Positions 23,020 to 33,727 of a DNA stretch of 64,000 nt are shown one piece after another. The stretch lies in the NCBI GenBank assembly GCA_004154925.1, contig QJNS01000725.1, positions 1-64,000 of the forward strand, written 5' to 3'. Origin of the DNA: Monosporascus cannonballus. Lineage: Eukaryota; Ascomycota; Sordariomycetes; Xylariales. The notes under the pieces were generated by a model. The model was given only the letters and a program-made list of their open reading frames with translations, made no database searches and was not told where the DNA came from. Both the position numbers and the translations under genes were made by a program. Numbering within the stretch: the stretch's first letter is position 1; the number at the start of each line of letters is the position of its first letter.

Positions 23020-23640
23020 AATCTTATTAAAACGGGTCGTATTAAAAAATATACTAAACTTTTTTCCAAGGCGAAAACCGTTTAACGCAATTCCTTAATA
23101 ACCGCGGTACTTGCTGCAAACCCTATTAACATAACGTTTTATTTTTATTATAAACGAAAAAAACTAAAATGCAAACTGTTAAAGGACGATTTTTCTCGTT
23201 ATTTATCCTGTATCAAAAATAACTAATCTAATTGTGATATACGGGGTTTAAGCCCAGAACAGCTATAACGTATCGCTGCTTAACACCGGAAACTTGAATT
23301 AGAATTGGAAGTTGCTGAAAAAAAGGCCAACCGGGTTATTTTGGAAACTAACGCCCGTTTACGTCGTTTGCGTAAACAGAAAAAAAATGTAATATGAAAA
23401 AATGATAAAGGCTATATTTCGTAATATCGATAACCTAGAAAAACTAAAGGAGTTGGAACGTTAAGAAAAACGGGCCGACCCGGAGGCCACCGAGGCCACG
23501 TCGGCAAAGGCCGTGCCCCCCCTTAACTAGTCCTCTATCGAAACCACAGATTAATTAATTACTAATTGAGAAGCCCTTAACCCTGCCGCCCCCGACGTTA
23601 CCGGTAAAAATTCCTTAACAGACGCTGGGCATTTATAAGG
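23020..23640 (+). pseudogene. TE6 antisense accessory gene (Zn2Cys6-like + coiled coil), nearly readable
   Basis: The best example of the family. Cluster at 23140-23235: Y, Y, C, Y, C, C with spacings x2, x6, x9, x2, x7, so three of six cysteines survive and three are Tyr. Core segments are KRKKLKCKLL, YLSCIKNN and SNCDIRGLSPEQL. A coiled coil follows (HRKLELELEVAEKKANRVIL, then ARLRRLRKQKK). After a 1-bp slip in an A-run near 23385-23391 comes the end: YEKMIKAIFRNIDNLEKLKE, LER, then an acidic, Ala/Pro-rich, GC-rich tail (23465-23530). It starts close to the 3' LTR, reads opposite to pol, and its end overlaps the chromodomain-coding DNA. Only Gln-type TAA codons and the slip close it. No activation domain or enzyme motif is seen; a DNA-binding role is inferred. 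Confidence 0.8.
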
Positions 23641-26600
23641 TTTTTGGCTAGTTCCTATAAGTTTTCAGAATCTGGGTATTTTTTCCATTTAATTAGGTAT
23701 TAGGTAAATCCGTTTTGTTTCCTTGCGTTAAGGATTTTTTTTACTTCGTATATTTATTCGTTTTTTATTTTTATATCGTCTTATATTATTTGCACTTTAA
23801 TTATGTCTATTATTAATTCGAATAAAAAAACGTAAAAAATTAGATAAAATTTAACTTTTGGTAAAAGTTCTAATTGGTAATTATTTTCTAAGATTTTCTT
23901 AACGATTTTATATAATCCGATATATTTAAAATCGAGTTTTTTGCTAGGTTTTTTCGTTTAAATGTTTTTGATGGCAAGGTAAACCATTTCCCCTTTTTCA
24001 AAGGTTAATCCTTTTAACCGTTTCTTATTATAATATTTACTTATTTAATTCCGTACGAATTCCAATTTTGTTTTTATTTTTAAGTATAATTATCGTAACT
24101 GTTTTAACGTAAAAATTACTTTAACGTTAACTGGACCATCGTCGTATACTTTTCTGTAAACTTTTAAAATAAAACCGAAATTCGCGTTATATAATGTTAT
24201 TTTGATGCTTTCGTGATAACTGGTATTATAAGCTAACTGAACCACAGGTAACTTCTTAACCCAGTTATTTTGTTCGTAATTGATATAATATCGTAAATAT
24301 GTTTCTAAAGTTTGGTTTATTCGTTCCGTTTATTTATCTATCTAAGGTTTAAATGCGTTAGATAACTTATGATTTAAGCTAATTTATGCTATAAGGCCTT
24401 GCCAAAACTTTAATGTAAACGTTATTCCTTTATTTAAGATAATTTCTATAGGTAATCCGTATACGCTGAAAATATGTCTAAAGAAAATGTATATTATTTG
24501 CTCGGCGTTCGTATCCTTATAATAAGGTAAAAAATAAAAAAACTTCGTAAATCGGTAAATAATAACGAAAATACTGTCGTAATGTACTTTTGTTACTAGA
24601 TTTTCGGATAAAGGAAGTTTAGTAATAAAATCCATAATAATTAAATCCTAAGGTTTTTTTAAAATTAATAATAATTGTAATTTTCTATAAGGCTTATGTC
24701 GTTATATTTTGGCCTTATTACAAAGGTTATATTACCTTCGTACCTTTTGAACTATTATTTTTATTTTAAAAAAAAATACGTACGCTAAAGTTATTTTAAG
24801 GTTTTATAAATCTTTGGATGTCTATATAATTGATATTCGTATATATTTCGTATTAAGTCCATCTGATATTTTTTTAGAACTTATATTTTATCTGTTTTCT
24901 GGTTTTTTGGGAAACCGTCGTTGTACTGCTGGATCTTCTAATATATATCCAAAGGTACTGCCCGAATTGTTATAATTTATCAGGGACGTAAATATCCTTT
25001 TATAATAATATCGAAAATTGTATAGCTAATTTTAACTAATTTTTCTTCGAGGTTTGGTCGTTTGCTCAGGGCATTTACTTTGCCGTTTTCTGATCCCTTC
25101 TTATGGATAATAACAAAGTCGAAATTCGCCAATTTTTTTGCGTATTTTAATTATTGTTCTGTAAATTCCTTGGTCGTGGTAAATCGGGTAAAATTTTGAT
25201 AATCCGTATAAACCTTAATTTAATATAAGTTTCTTTTCAGGAAATGCTTAAATTTGCGGAATGCCATAATAATAGCCATAAATTCCTTATCTGGAATATT
25301 ATAATTAAACTTGGTTCCTTTTAACTTATATAAGAAAAATGCGATAAGGTGCAGTTTGCCTTAATTATTTCGTTATCCGATCATTACGCCTAATACATAA
25401 TCCAAAATATCGGTTTCTAGCTCGACGGGGCGACTTGGATCGTACATAATTAATACTGGTTTACTGGTAATTACGTTTTTAATTTTTTGGAACGTTTTTT
25501 CTGTTTCTGGCGTCCATCTGAATTCTTTTTTTTTCTTAATAAGGTTAATTAGGGGTATAGCAATTCTGCTAAAGTTCCGAATAAACTTTCTGTAATAATT
25601 AACGAATTTAAAAAATGCTTATATTTCCTTGACCGTTATTGGCGTTTGCTATTTTGTAATTATAGCGATTTTTTTGGGGTCCATCCTAATATGTTCTGGA
25701 GTAATAATATATCCTAGGCATTCCACTTTTTGCTTATGGAATTAACTTTTTTCTGCATTAATTAATAATTTTGCGTTCTGTAAAGCTTAAAAAACTTTAT
25801 AAACGTATCTTACGTATACCTTTTTTATTTCGGAAAAAATGAGAATATCATCGAGGTAGCACATAACAAAAACGTCGAGGTATTCCCGTAATATATAATT
25901 TATTATTTGTTGGAAGGTTGCCGGTGCGTTCGTAAGTCCTATTAACGTAACTAAGTACTTAAATAATCCGTATTTCGTTTTAAAAGCTATTTTTTATTCG
26001 TATCCCTTTTTGATTTTAATAAGGTTATATCCATCCTTAAGATCGAATACTATAAACCATTTGGCTTTATAAAAGCGGTTTTTCATCTTAGTAATTAGGG
26101 GTAATAATATTCGATCCTTAATAGTAATATTATTTAGTTACCGATAATTAACTACAAATCGTAACTTCCTATTTTTCTTTAATACAAAAAACATTAGGTA
26201 CCCTATTAGTAACTTCGAAGGTTAAATCCATTTTTTTATAACCGATTTTCCAAATATTTTTTAAAAACGCGTAATTCGTTTTTATTAAGGTTATAAATAA
26301 GATAAAACTTTGTTAAAAATCCTTCTTTAAAAATTATTTTATGGTCCTATTTGCTATATTTTGGTAATTTCGTATCAAGCTTTTTTTTAAAAAGCTGCTT
26401 ATATTTATGGTATTATGATAATATATTAATCAAATTTTTTAATTTTTAGGACTATTATTTTAAATCGTTATTTAGTTGCTTTAATTTCGCTTTAATAATA
26501 ATAACGATACGTCGTATTTTTCTTTAATACTTATTTTTTTTTTTATGTTTTGTCCCTTTAGGTAATAAAATATCTGTTGTATCTTTATGCTTACATTCGT

Positions 26601-27900
26601 CGCTATTTTTAATCAAATATTAAGATTTTATATCTTCTAAATCTTACCTATTAATAAGGTATACAGCGAATTTTACTTGGCCAGTTCCCCCGTCGATCAA
26701 AGCCTTGTACTAGTACATCCATGGTTTTCTTAAGATCATATCGTAATTTCTAAATAAAACGATATCGAAATTAACTATTTAATATCGTCCTTAAATAAAG
26801 ATCTTAAGGTAATTAATTTTACGTAAGATTTTTCCGTTATCGTAAACGAAATCTTAACCTTCGGCGTTTGTTGCTATATAAGGTTTTAACTTATATTTCC
26901 ATAATAATTTAAATTTATTAATAACATCCGGTATAATATAGTTTCCGCCTAAAGCTCTGTAGTCCACCATTACAGTATACCAATATGTTCCAATTCGTAT
27001 ATTTAGGGTAATAAGGTTATTAACGGCTTTTATCGTTGCGTTTAAAGCCTTTTTTAGGAATATCTCTTAACTCCTTTAAGTTTTGTCGTCCTGCAACTTT
27101 TTTATAGGCGACCTTCTCCTTTTAACTCCTATTCGAATTTATCGAGTTTTGTTTGTAATTCTTTGTACAGCGCGTCGAGCTGCTGTATTTATCGTTCTTG
27201 CCGGCGTACTATACCTTCGAATTATATTAACTGTTTTTAGTTATGTTATAATTCCTTTCCCCACTGGGTAAATTATTCCTTAATGTAATATATGGCTTCC
27301 CATTAAGCCTTATTTTTTTCTTACTGAAGGTTTTATATAAATCGTTAAATTTTTTCTTTTAAGGTTTGTCGTTTATCAGAATTTGTGGTAAATACTAGTT
27401 AAAAATAAAAATCCGTAATAACCTTTTGGCAATATTTCTTCACGGTATGTTAGATTAATTCCTTTTTCGTTTAGTAGTTATACTATTTGTAGTAACAGAA
27501 GGGGTCTTCTTACGGATACCATTTTTTTTAAAGTTAGCTTTCCGTTGTTACCAGCTGAAAAAAATCGTTTTTAAAGGCGATCGATCGAAAATGCCGATAT
27601 TATTATTTATCGTTTTTGTTATTTCCCGTTCGGTTAAGAAAATTAAATCCCTCGTAATATATTCGAATAATTTTGCTATGGATATATCGTTTTTATTTTT
27701 TATAAGTAAAGCAGTTTTATCGTTTATAATAAATAGCATATATCCTGCCGTATCGATCAAGGGTTCTGGGACAAACTTTCTTTATCCAGCCCTAATATTT
27801 TTCCAGTTATCTTTTAAAGATATTTTATTATTTTTTAATTATTTGCTAAGCTAGGTTCCTGGCTTTTTGCATCCTTTATTAAATTTCCTGCTACGGGGGG
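23560..27900 (-). pseudogene. TE6 pol remnant: PR-RT-RNaseH-IN-chromodomain
   Basis: Minus strand, from high to low coordinates: protease with a VDYRALGGNYIIP active site (about 26940-26990; the residues after Asp read Tyr-Arg, compatible with RIP of Cys-Gly); RT with YLDVFVMCYLDDILIFS, YLDD intact at 25847-25858; RNase H with ETDILDYVLGVMIG near 25390; integrase 24384-24635 with MDFITKLPLSEN, then VIIYRFTKF (middle Asp region altered), FSVYGLPIEIILNKG (third motif Asp to Asn); chromodomain 23640-23740 (YLIKWKKYPDSENL). It overlaps the tail of the antisense gene at its 3' end. Confidence 0.9.
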
Positions 27901-28982
27901 CCTGGCTTATATTTCGGTCGAATTATGTTAATAAGCTTATTTTCTTTTTTCTGATTTTCCTTAAATTATCCTTCGGGTATAAGTTTCTAATTATTTCGTC
28001 GTATCTTTTTGGGTAAAAGGCATTTATAAGCCTTATATCCTTTTTTTCCGCAATTATAACATTCGATATAACTCTAATTCTTTTTATGGGTGGCTCCCAG
28101 CTTTATAAAATTTGGTTTAGTACCATAGGAAATATTATTACGCCGAAAAGCGCTGGTATTGGCCGTATGCCAAAACTTATTATCATACTTTCCTTTGGTA
28201 CTTTTTATACGCTAAACATATTATTAATTATTAATCTTAACCGCTATAACGATATAATCTGACAAATAATTAGGCCGGTCAAACTTAAAAAACTTTTTTT
28301 ATATTTTTTTCTTTAGGCCGTCGAAAAACTTGGCCATTAATGCTTTTTGTTCCTAATTCAACTTAAATACCAGCTGAATAAGCATGCTGCCGTAACTAGA
28401 TATTAATCCTTTTTGTCGTAATTATTAAATCTGCATTTCGGCTTTTATTTTTTCGTTTATTATTCCAAATACCTTTATTAACGTTTATTCGAACTGTTCG
28501 TAATCGTTATAAATTCGTATTACTTCCGGGTTTTATTTTTCTTAAGGCAAGGTAATATGTTTTCTTATAACGGGCTTAAACCAAGTAATCGCGTTTCCAG
28601 TAAATCGTTTAACCGCGAACTCGATTTATATAATGGGGGTAATAAATTAAATGGGAAAATACCCAAAATAAGTTCGGCATTAAGTTAAAAATAATTATAG
28701 CTTAATTAAAGTTCCGTTAAAAAGTTCCGGCTTAAAGGATTTAAAAACTTTTCTTAATTTTTTGATAAAGTTCAGCTAAATAACCTGGTTTAACTAAAAG
28801 GATTTTCCCGTTTCGGGTACCTTTCCTTTCTTTTTAAATTTCTTATAGGCGGCTTGGAAAAACGTAATAAGATTATTTTTATCTTATTCAAGTTAAAGGA
28901 TACGTTCGTTCATAACATCCAGGCGTTAAAAGATTTCCTTTCGAAAAAAGCGAGGCTGCTCCTTTTTTTCCTCGGATTCCAT
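27900..28982 (-). pseudogene. TE6 gag remnant
   Basis: Starts with an intact ATG at 28982 (MESEEKKEQPRFFRKEIF), followed by a coiled-coil-like RLDVMNERI region. The CCHC knuckle at 28020-28061 reads CYNCGKKGYKAYKC, with the His now Tyr and all three Cys retained. TAA at Gln positions interrupts it. The 108-codon plus frame at 28854-29180 is antisense shadow. Confidence 0.85.
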
Positions 28983-29101
28983 TCCGGTATCAGGGTCCTC
29001 AGGGACCTGATAAGTAAGTTATTCGGGTTATTTGCTAGTAAATATAGTGTCGGCGATATTGCTCAAAATTTAACGGTACTATTAAACAAAAGCTTACAAC
29101 G

Positions 29102-29527
29102 TATAACGGCTAAGTTAATTAACCAATTATTAAACCTAAATCGACAGGTTTATGTTAACAGGAGTATCGTAAAAATCTAAGCAATAAATATAATAACGTA
29201 TTACGTTTCGTAATACTAAGGGCGTTTTAAGTAATAAACTATTATATTATAAATACTTAATATTAATTAATATTGCAAGCTGAAACTATTTAAATTATGG
29301 AATAACGAACATACATATACTTATCTATTAACACTTAATTTTGCTGGATTATTGCAATTTCGCAATAATCCCAACGATCCTAACTTTCGTAAATCTTGCA
29401 ATAATCCCAATAATCCTGACTCTCGTAGATCTCGCAATGATCCCAATAATCCATCACGTGACCTTCTTTTTGGTGCTCCATTTGTTTTGACTGTTTCTGG
29501 ACATGCCAAGCGTGTTAGGTCATGACA
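29102..29527 (-). repeat. TE6 5' LTR
   Basis: 426 bp, right end TGTCATGACCTAACACGC on the minus strand, left end TATAACGGCTAAG. CACGTG is intact at 29455-29460. It has 36-bp tandem units in U3 as in the other copy. The internal region next to it begins CGTTGTAAGCTTTTG on the minus strand, where the primer binding site is expected; this is not a TGG-type start. Confidence 0.93.
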
Positions 29528-31900
29528 TTTTAATTATTTCGTTTTATCTGGATTTGGTATCTTTACGATAAGTCCGCTAGTAATTGCCTTTTTTAATTTC
29601 CGGAATGCTTTTTTTGTTTTTTTTAGAAGTTCGAATTTTTTCTTAACATATTCCTTAATAATAAATTTCGTTAAAGGCTTAATTATATCTTTATATCCTT
29701 TAATTAGGCCGCGTACGTAATTTATAAATCCTAAAATTTGTCGAATATTTATAATAATCGCGTTGTTAAGAATAAATTAGTCCTTAATTGCTTTTAATTT
29801 CAAACGTTAAATGTAAATTTGGCTTAATATAAAAATAAATCCCAAAAAACTAATTTCTGGATATGCCATATATTTTTGGTAAAATTAAGTCAAATGTTAA
29901 TTTCGTTTAAAATTTTAAGTATTTAAATAATATGTTTTTTATATTTTTTTAAAATTTAGGAATAAATAAGGATGTCGTCGAGGTAAATAAATATAAATTT
30001 ATCTAAGAATTATTAAAGAATAATTATAATTAAACTTTAGAAATTAATGGGGGCGTTAGTAAATCCTATGGGTATTATTCGATATTCGTAAAGTCCATAT
30101 ATTATTTTAAATGTTATTTTCCATTTTTTTCCTTTGGCCATTTTAATACGGTAATAATTATTACGAAAGTTAAATGCCGTAAATTATTTAGTTTTATTAA
30201 CATTTTTTTAAAGTATTTATAAATATTAAAGGGTATTTATTTTTAATTATGATATCGTTTAATTGTTTGTAATTAATTATTTTTCGGTAAATAAGGTTTC
30301 CGTTTTTATTGATTTTTTGTTTACTATCCTTGGTTTTTGGTACCATAAAAACTGGATATCCAGTAAGGAAGTTAAAAGGCTGGATATATTTTTTTAGGTT
30401 TAATTATATGTTTTTTTATAAGGTTTTTAACTTTTCTGCATTTATATAATAAATTTTATGGAATTTAGGATAATATTTTTTTAATAAGTATTCGATAATG
30501 TTATTAACCGTATAATAATAATTTATAATCTTTTTTATCCTTAAATAATTTTTTAAATCCTTAATATTTTAATAATATTATAAAGATTTAATTAGAAATC
30601 CGGATTTTCTTAATAATATAACAAATTTTTCGATTATCCTTTTTTGGTACTTTGTCCCAGGAAAACGTTCGTTTTCTTTAATTAATCCTTAGGTTGCTAA
30701 AATAAAACCAAGGTATTCCTAAAATGATATCGTATTTAAAGATGTCGGCGATGTCCAACGAAATATATTTTTAATATCCTTAAATTTGTACCGGAAATTT
30801 TTCCATTTTTCGAAAAATTAATTTTCTTTCGTAAATAAATAAGCTGCTATTTATTGTACGCAATTTATAAAACTTTAATTTATATTTCCAGGGAATTTGA
30901 TATTTTTCTGTTATAATAAAGAAAATAAAATTACCTTTTACGCCAGAATTAATTATTACTTTAAATATTTTGCTATAATATTAAAAAGAAATTTTAATTT
31001 GATTACGTATTTCTTTCGTTATCTCACATAAGGTTTTATTAATTAAGGTTTTTCGTTACTTTATTTTCGAAAGTCTCTATAGTTTTTTAATTTCGGTTGG
31101 TTTTCGATTTAAATAAGCCTTTATTCGCAAGCTTTTTTAATAACATATTTGGTACATTAATCGTCCTTATACCGGAACCATGTTTTTTTACCGTATTTGC
31201 ATTAAAACTTCAAAATCTGGTTCTTTTCCTGGTTTACCTTTTTATTCCGTATTTCCCGAATTATAAAATTAAAAAGGTAAATCTTCGAAAAAGGTGTTTT
31301 CATATTTAAAAACTTATATTAAATATAAAGCATTAAAAAGTAATAGAAGTATCCTTACGATATAACCTTTTAATTCCGTTCTAATTCGGGATATAAATAA
31401 CATAATCTAAGGTATTTTAGCTATCGGGAAATTTCAATATATCGGTATTTATCGTCTAATTTAATAAAAATCTTATTATTCCATCCAGGCCAAAAATTAT
31501 TATCTTTTTTAATTTTAAAATAAATAAAATAATTATCCTAATAAGAAATAATAAAATATAATAAGTTATAAGGGTTCGCCGATAATATCTTTTTATAAAT
31601 AATATATTCGGAAAATTCGCAAAACTTTAAGAATAATTATCCGTAATTATTAATATTTAGTTAAAGTTAACCGTCCTTTATATTTATTTTATATTTTTGG
31701 GAATTAAAATAATATTAATATTTTAACTTTATAGTTATCCTGGAAACCGTTTATCTTAAATAATATTTATAAACTTTAATTTTAAAATCTTAGCAAATAA
31801 AATAATTTTCGTATTTTGGATTATCGTTTTAAATCTGAATAATTATGGCAATAATAAATTCTGGCTAAAAAAATATTGAACTAATCTTTTTCTCCTTTTT
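29528..31900 (-). pseudogene. TE5 pol remnant, 5' part (protease, RT)
   Basis: RT is the best preserved part: FKIIYGLYEYRIIPIGFTNA, then FIFIYLDDILIYS with intact YLDD at 29974-29985, and ILGFINYVRGLIKGYKDII of the connection domain near 29690-29770. RNase H begins next to 29533, after the TTTTA duplication. The start of pol is not resolved because frames shift. Confidence 0.85.
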
Positions 31901-33100
31901 TTCTGCCTTATTGTCAGTTTTTTGTTTAGCCGTTTTAGCTTTTTTCTAAGATTAAGAAATTCCTTTTAACGGGGGAGCAATATTCGTTTTTAAAATGTCC
32001 TTTTTTGCTATAATTAAAATACTTTATTTTAAATTTATTTTTTTAGGCTTTTTCGAAGCAGAACTTATTTTCTTTTAAGGTTTGCCCTTATCTTTTTTAA
32101 TTCGGTTATTAAAGTTTTTATCGTTACCTTATTTATCGGTTTTTTTTTCGAAATACTCATTAAAAGTTCGTCGGTCGGCAATAATAACCTTATTTATATA
32201 TTTTGTAAAAAATTTAATTTTAAATTCCATATATAGTTCGTTTTTAACGTAAAGTTTTAAGTTATTATAATAAAAATAAAATAACGTATTTTTTAATAAA
32301 TTCGAAATAACGGCTAAACGGTTAAATTTTATCGTATATTCGGATATTAATTTGGTTTAATAAAAAGAATAAAATTACTTAATAACGTCCTATTCCTTAT
32401 CGGGATTATTAAATAACGCGCATATTTTTTCTTTAAAAATTTCGTAATTATTAAAAATGTAATTAATAAAATCCGAAAATTTCTTTAGATATTTTTTAAA
32501 ATAATACGTTAAAATAGGTTCGAACTATTAGCGAATTCGTCCGATTAATAATTAAAAAATAATTATTACTTTTTGATATTCTATCGGCAAAGAATTTTTA
32601 TAAAACTTAAGGTAAAACTTTACTTAAACCAAAAATCCATTAAGGTTTTTTAATTTATCGTAAAGCTTGAAAGGAAATTGGCTTATAGCCTTCAACGTTT
32701 AACATTCCATAATAATTAAGGGGTGGAATAATTTTTTCCCGTATCCGAATTACGCCGAACAGTAACAGGATTAAGGTTTTTTCTTACGTTCGCCTTAGGT
32801 CCGGCGAAAGGGGTCGGTAACCGGCCCCTTAGCTTCGCCCTTTAAAAAAACCAAATTAAAAAAAAACAAGCTTTTTTCCTTTTGTAAACCGAATATTTTT
32901 TTTTAGAATTCGGACTTTTGCTGTTAAAGCATTTAATTCTTCCTTCGCAATAAGTTTTTTTTTTGGCTTTTGGCTCTATATTTTTCTTTAATCTTTTTTT
33001 AGCCGCTTTTTTTTAACTCCTTTCCCTGGATTTTAATAATATCCTTAGGGGCCGGGGTAAGTTACTATTTGGATTACGAAAATAACGGATTTCCTTAAGA
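31900..33100 (-). pseudogene. TE5 gag remnant
   Basis: Minus-strand CCHC knuckle at 31980-32021: Y-x2-Y-x4-H-x4-Y (YFNYSKKGHFKNEY), His intact and three Cys turned into Tyr. Upstream (32150-32750) lies a capsid-like, Lys-rich frame with many TAA. A GC-rich patch at 32780-32840 contains a near palindrome GGGGTCGGTAACCGGCCCC and falls in the N-terminal part. The start codon is not identified. Confidence 0.7.
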
Positions 33101-33297
33101 TCGAATAATAAAAGATGCCATATTATTAATTAGATGGAAAATTTTTTTAATAAGAAATAAATCGTTAAATCTTATTAATAATATTTCCTTAAATAATAAC
33201 GAAAATTATATATATTATTTATATTAAATATAAAAAATTTTATATTTTAATTAAACGGTAAATTATCTGTTAGTTATTAATTAAGGAATTATTAAAA

Positions 33298-33727
33298 TAT
33301 AACGAATTTATTAAATATATATCCAGAAATATAAGTAATATCCGAAAAAACTTTTAATTTATAAATAACAATAAGGCGAAAAATAATTTAATATGTTCGT
33401 TAAGAAGATTTTAAAGTATTTTTTTCTTCATTAAAAAATAATATAATTATTTCTGGCTAAAAGTTAAAATTAATAATTAAGAAACGAAAAACTAAATAAG
33501 TAATTATTTACATAAGAAACCTAAATTTTATATATTTTTTTATCCTTTATATTTTTTATGGTTTCTGGGGATTTCCAGAAATTATGGTGTTTATCGTCCA
33601 CGAATCTCCTAGTATCTCTGGAAATTAACAGAAACCCGAGGTTTATCCAATGAAAAATGGAGATCCCGAGCGTTTCCAACTTCCTGGGCCTCCTTTGGGC
33701 CTAGTGGAGTCCCTTCTGAACGTAACA
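33298..33727 (-). repeat. TE5 5' LTR
   Basis: 430 bp, plus-strand TATAACGAATTTATT ... CTTCTGAACGTAACA, the same ends as the left copy. More of its U5 side is preserved (CCTAGTGGAGTCCCTTCTGA). Followed by ATTAC. Confidence 0.92.

Larger units (their letters stand above)
22541..29527 (-). mobile_element. TE6: youngest, best preserved minus-strand chromovirus
   Basis: A complete 6,987-bp element inside TE5, with equal LTRs (22541-22966 and 29102-29527, 426 bp each) and exact duplications TTTTA (22536-22540, 29528-29532). It keeps an intact YLDD, an integrase frame of 83 codons, a readable gag and protease, and the clearest antisense gene. Being innermost it must be the latest insertion of its branch, and it also has the fewest RIP changes. 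Many stops remain, so it is still dead. Confidence 0.96.
19560..33727 (-). mobile_element. TE5: minus-strand chromovirus with an unrelated LTR, split by TE6
   Basis: LTRs 19560-19990 and 33298-33727 (431 and 430 bp) with inverted ends TGTAACG/CGTAACA; exact target duplications ATTAC at 19555-19559 and 33728-33732. Without TE6 it is about 7.18 kb. The LTR shares no obvious sequence with those of the other elements. Coding order on the minus strand: gag (CCHC at 31980-32021), RT (YLDD intact), RNase H split by TE6, integrase, GPY/F and chromodomain. A plus-strand antisense gene follows. The minus-strand purine tract (AAAAAAAGGAATAA) adjoins 19990. Confidence 0.95.

Noticed and set aside
28854..29180. 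108-codon plus frame opposite TE6 gag
   Set aside because: The minus strand encodes the gag N-terminus with an intact ATG and family match; the plus frame is its shadow.
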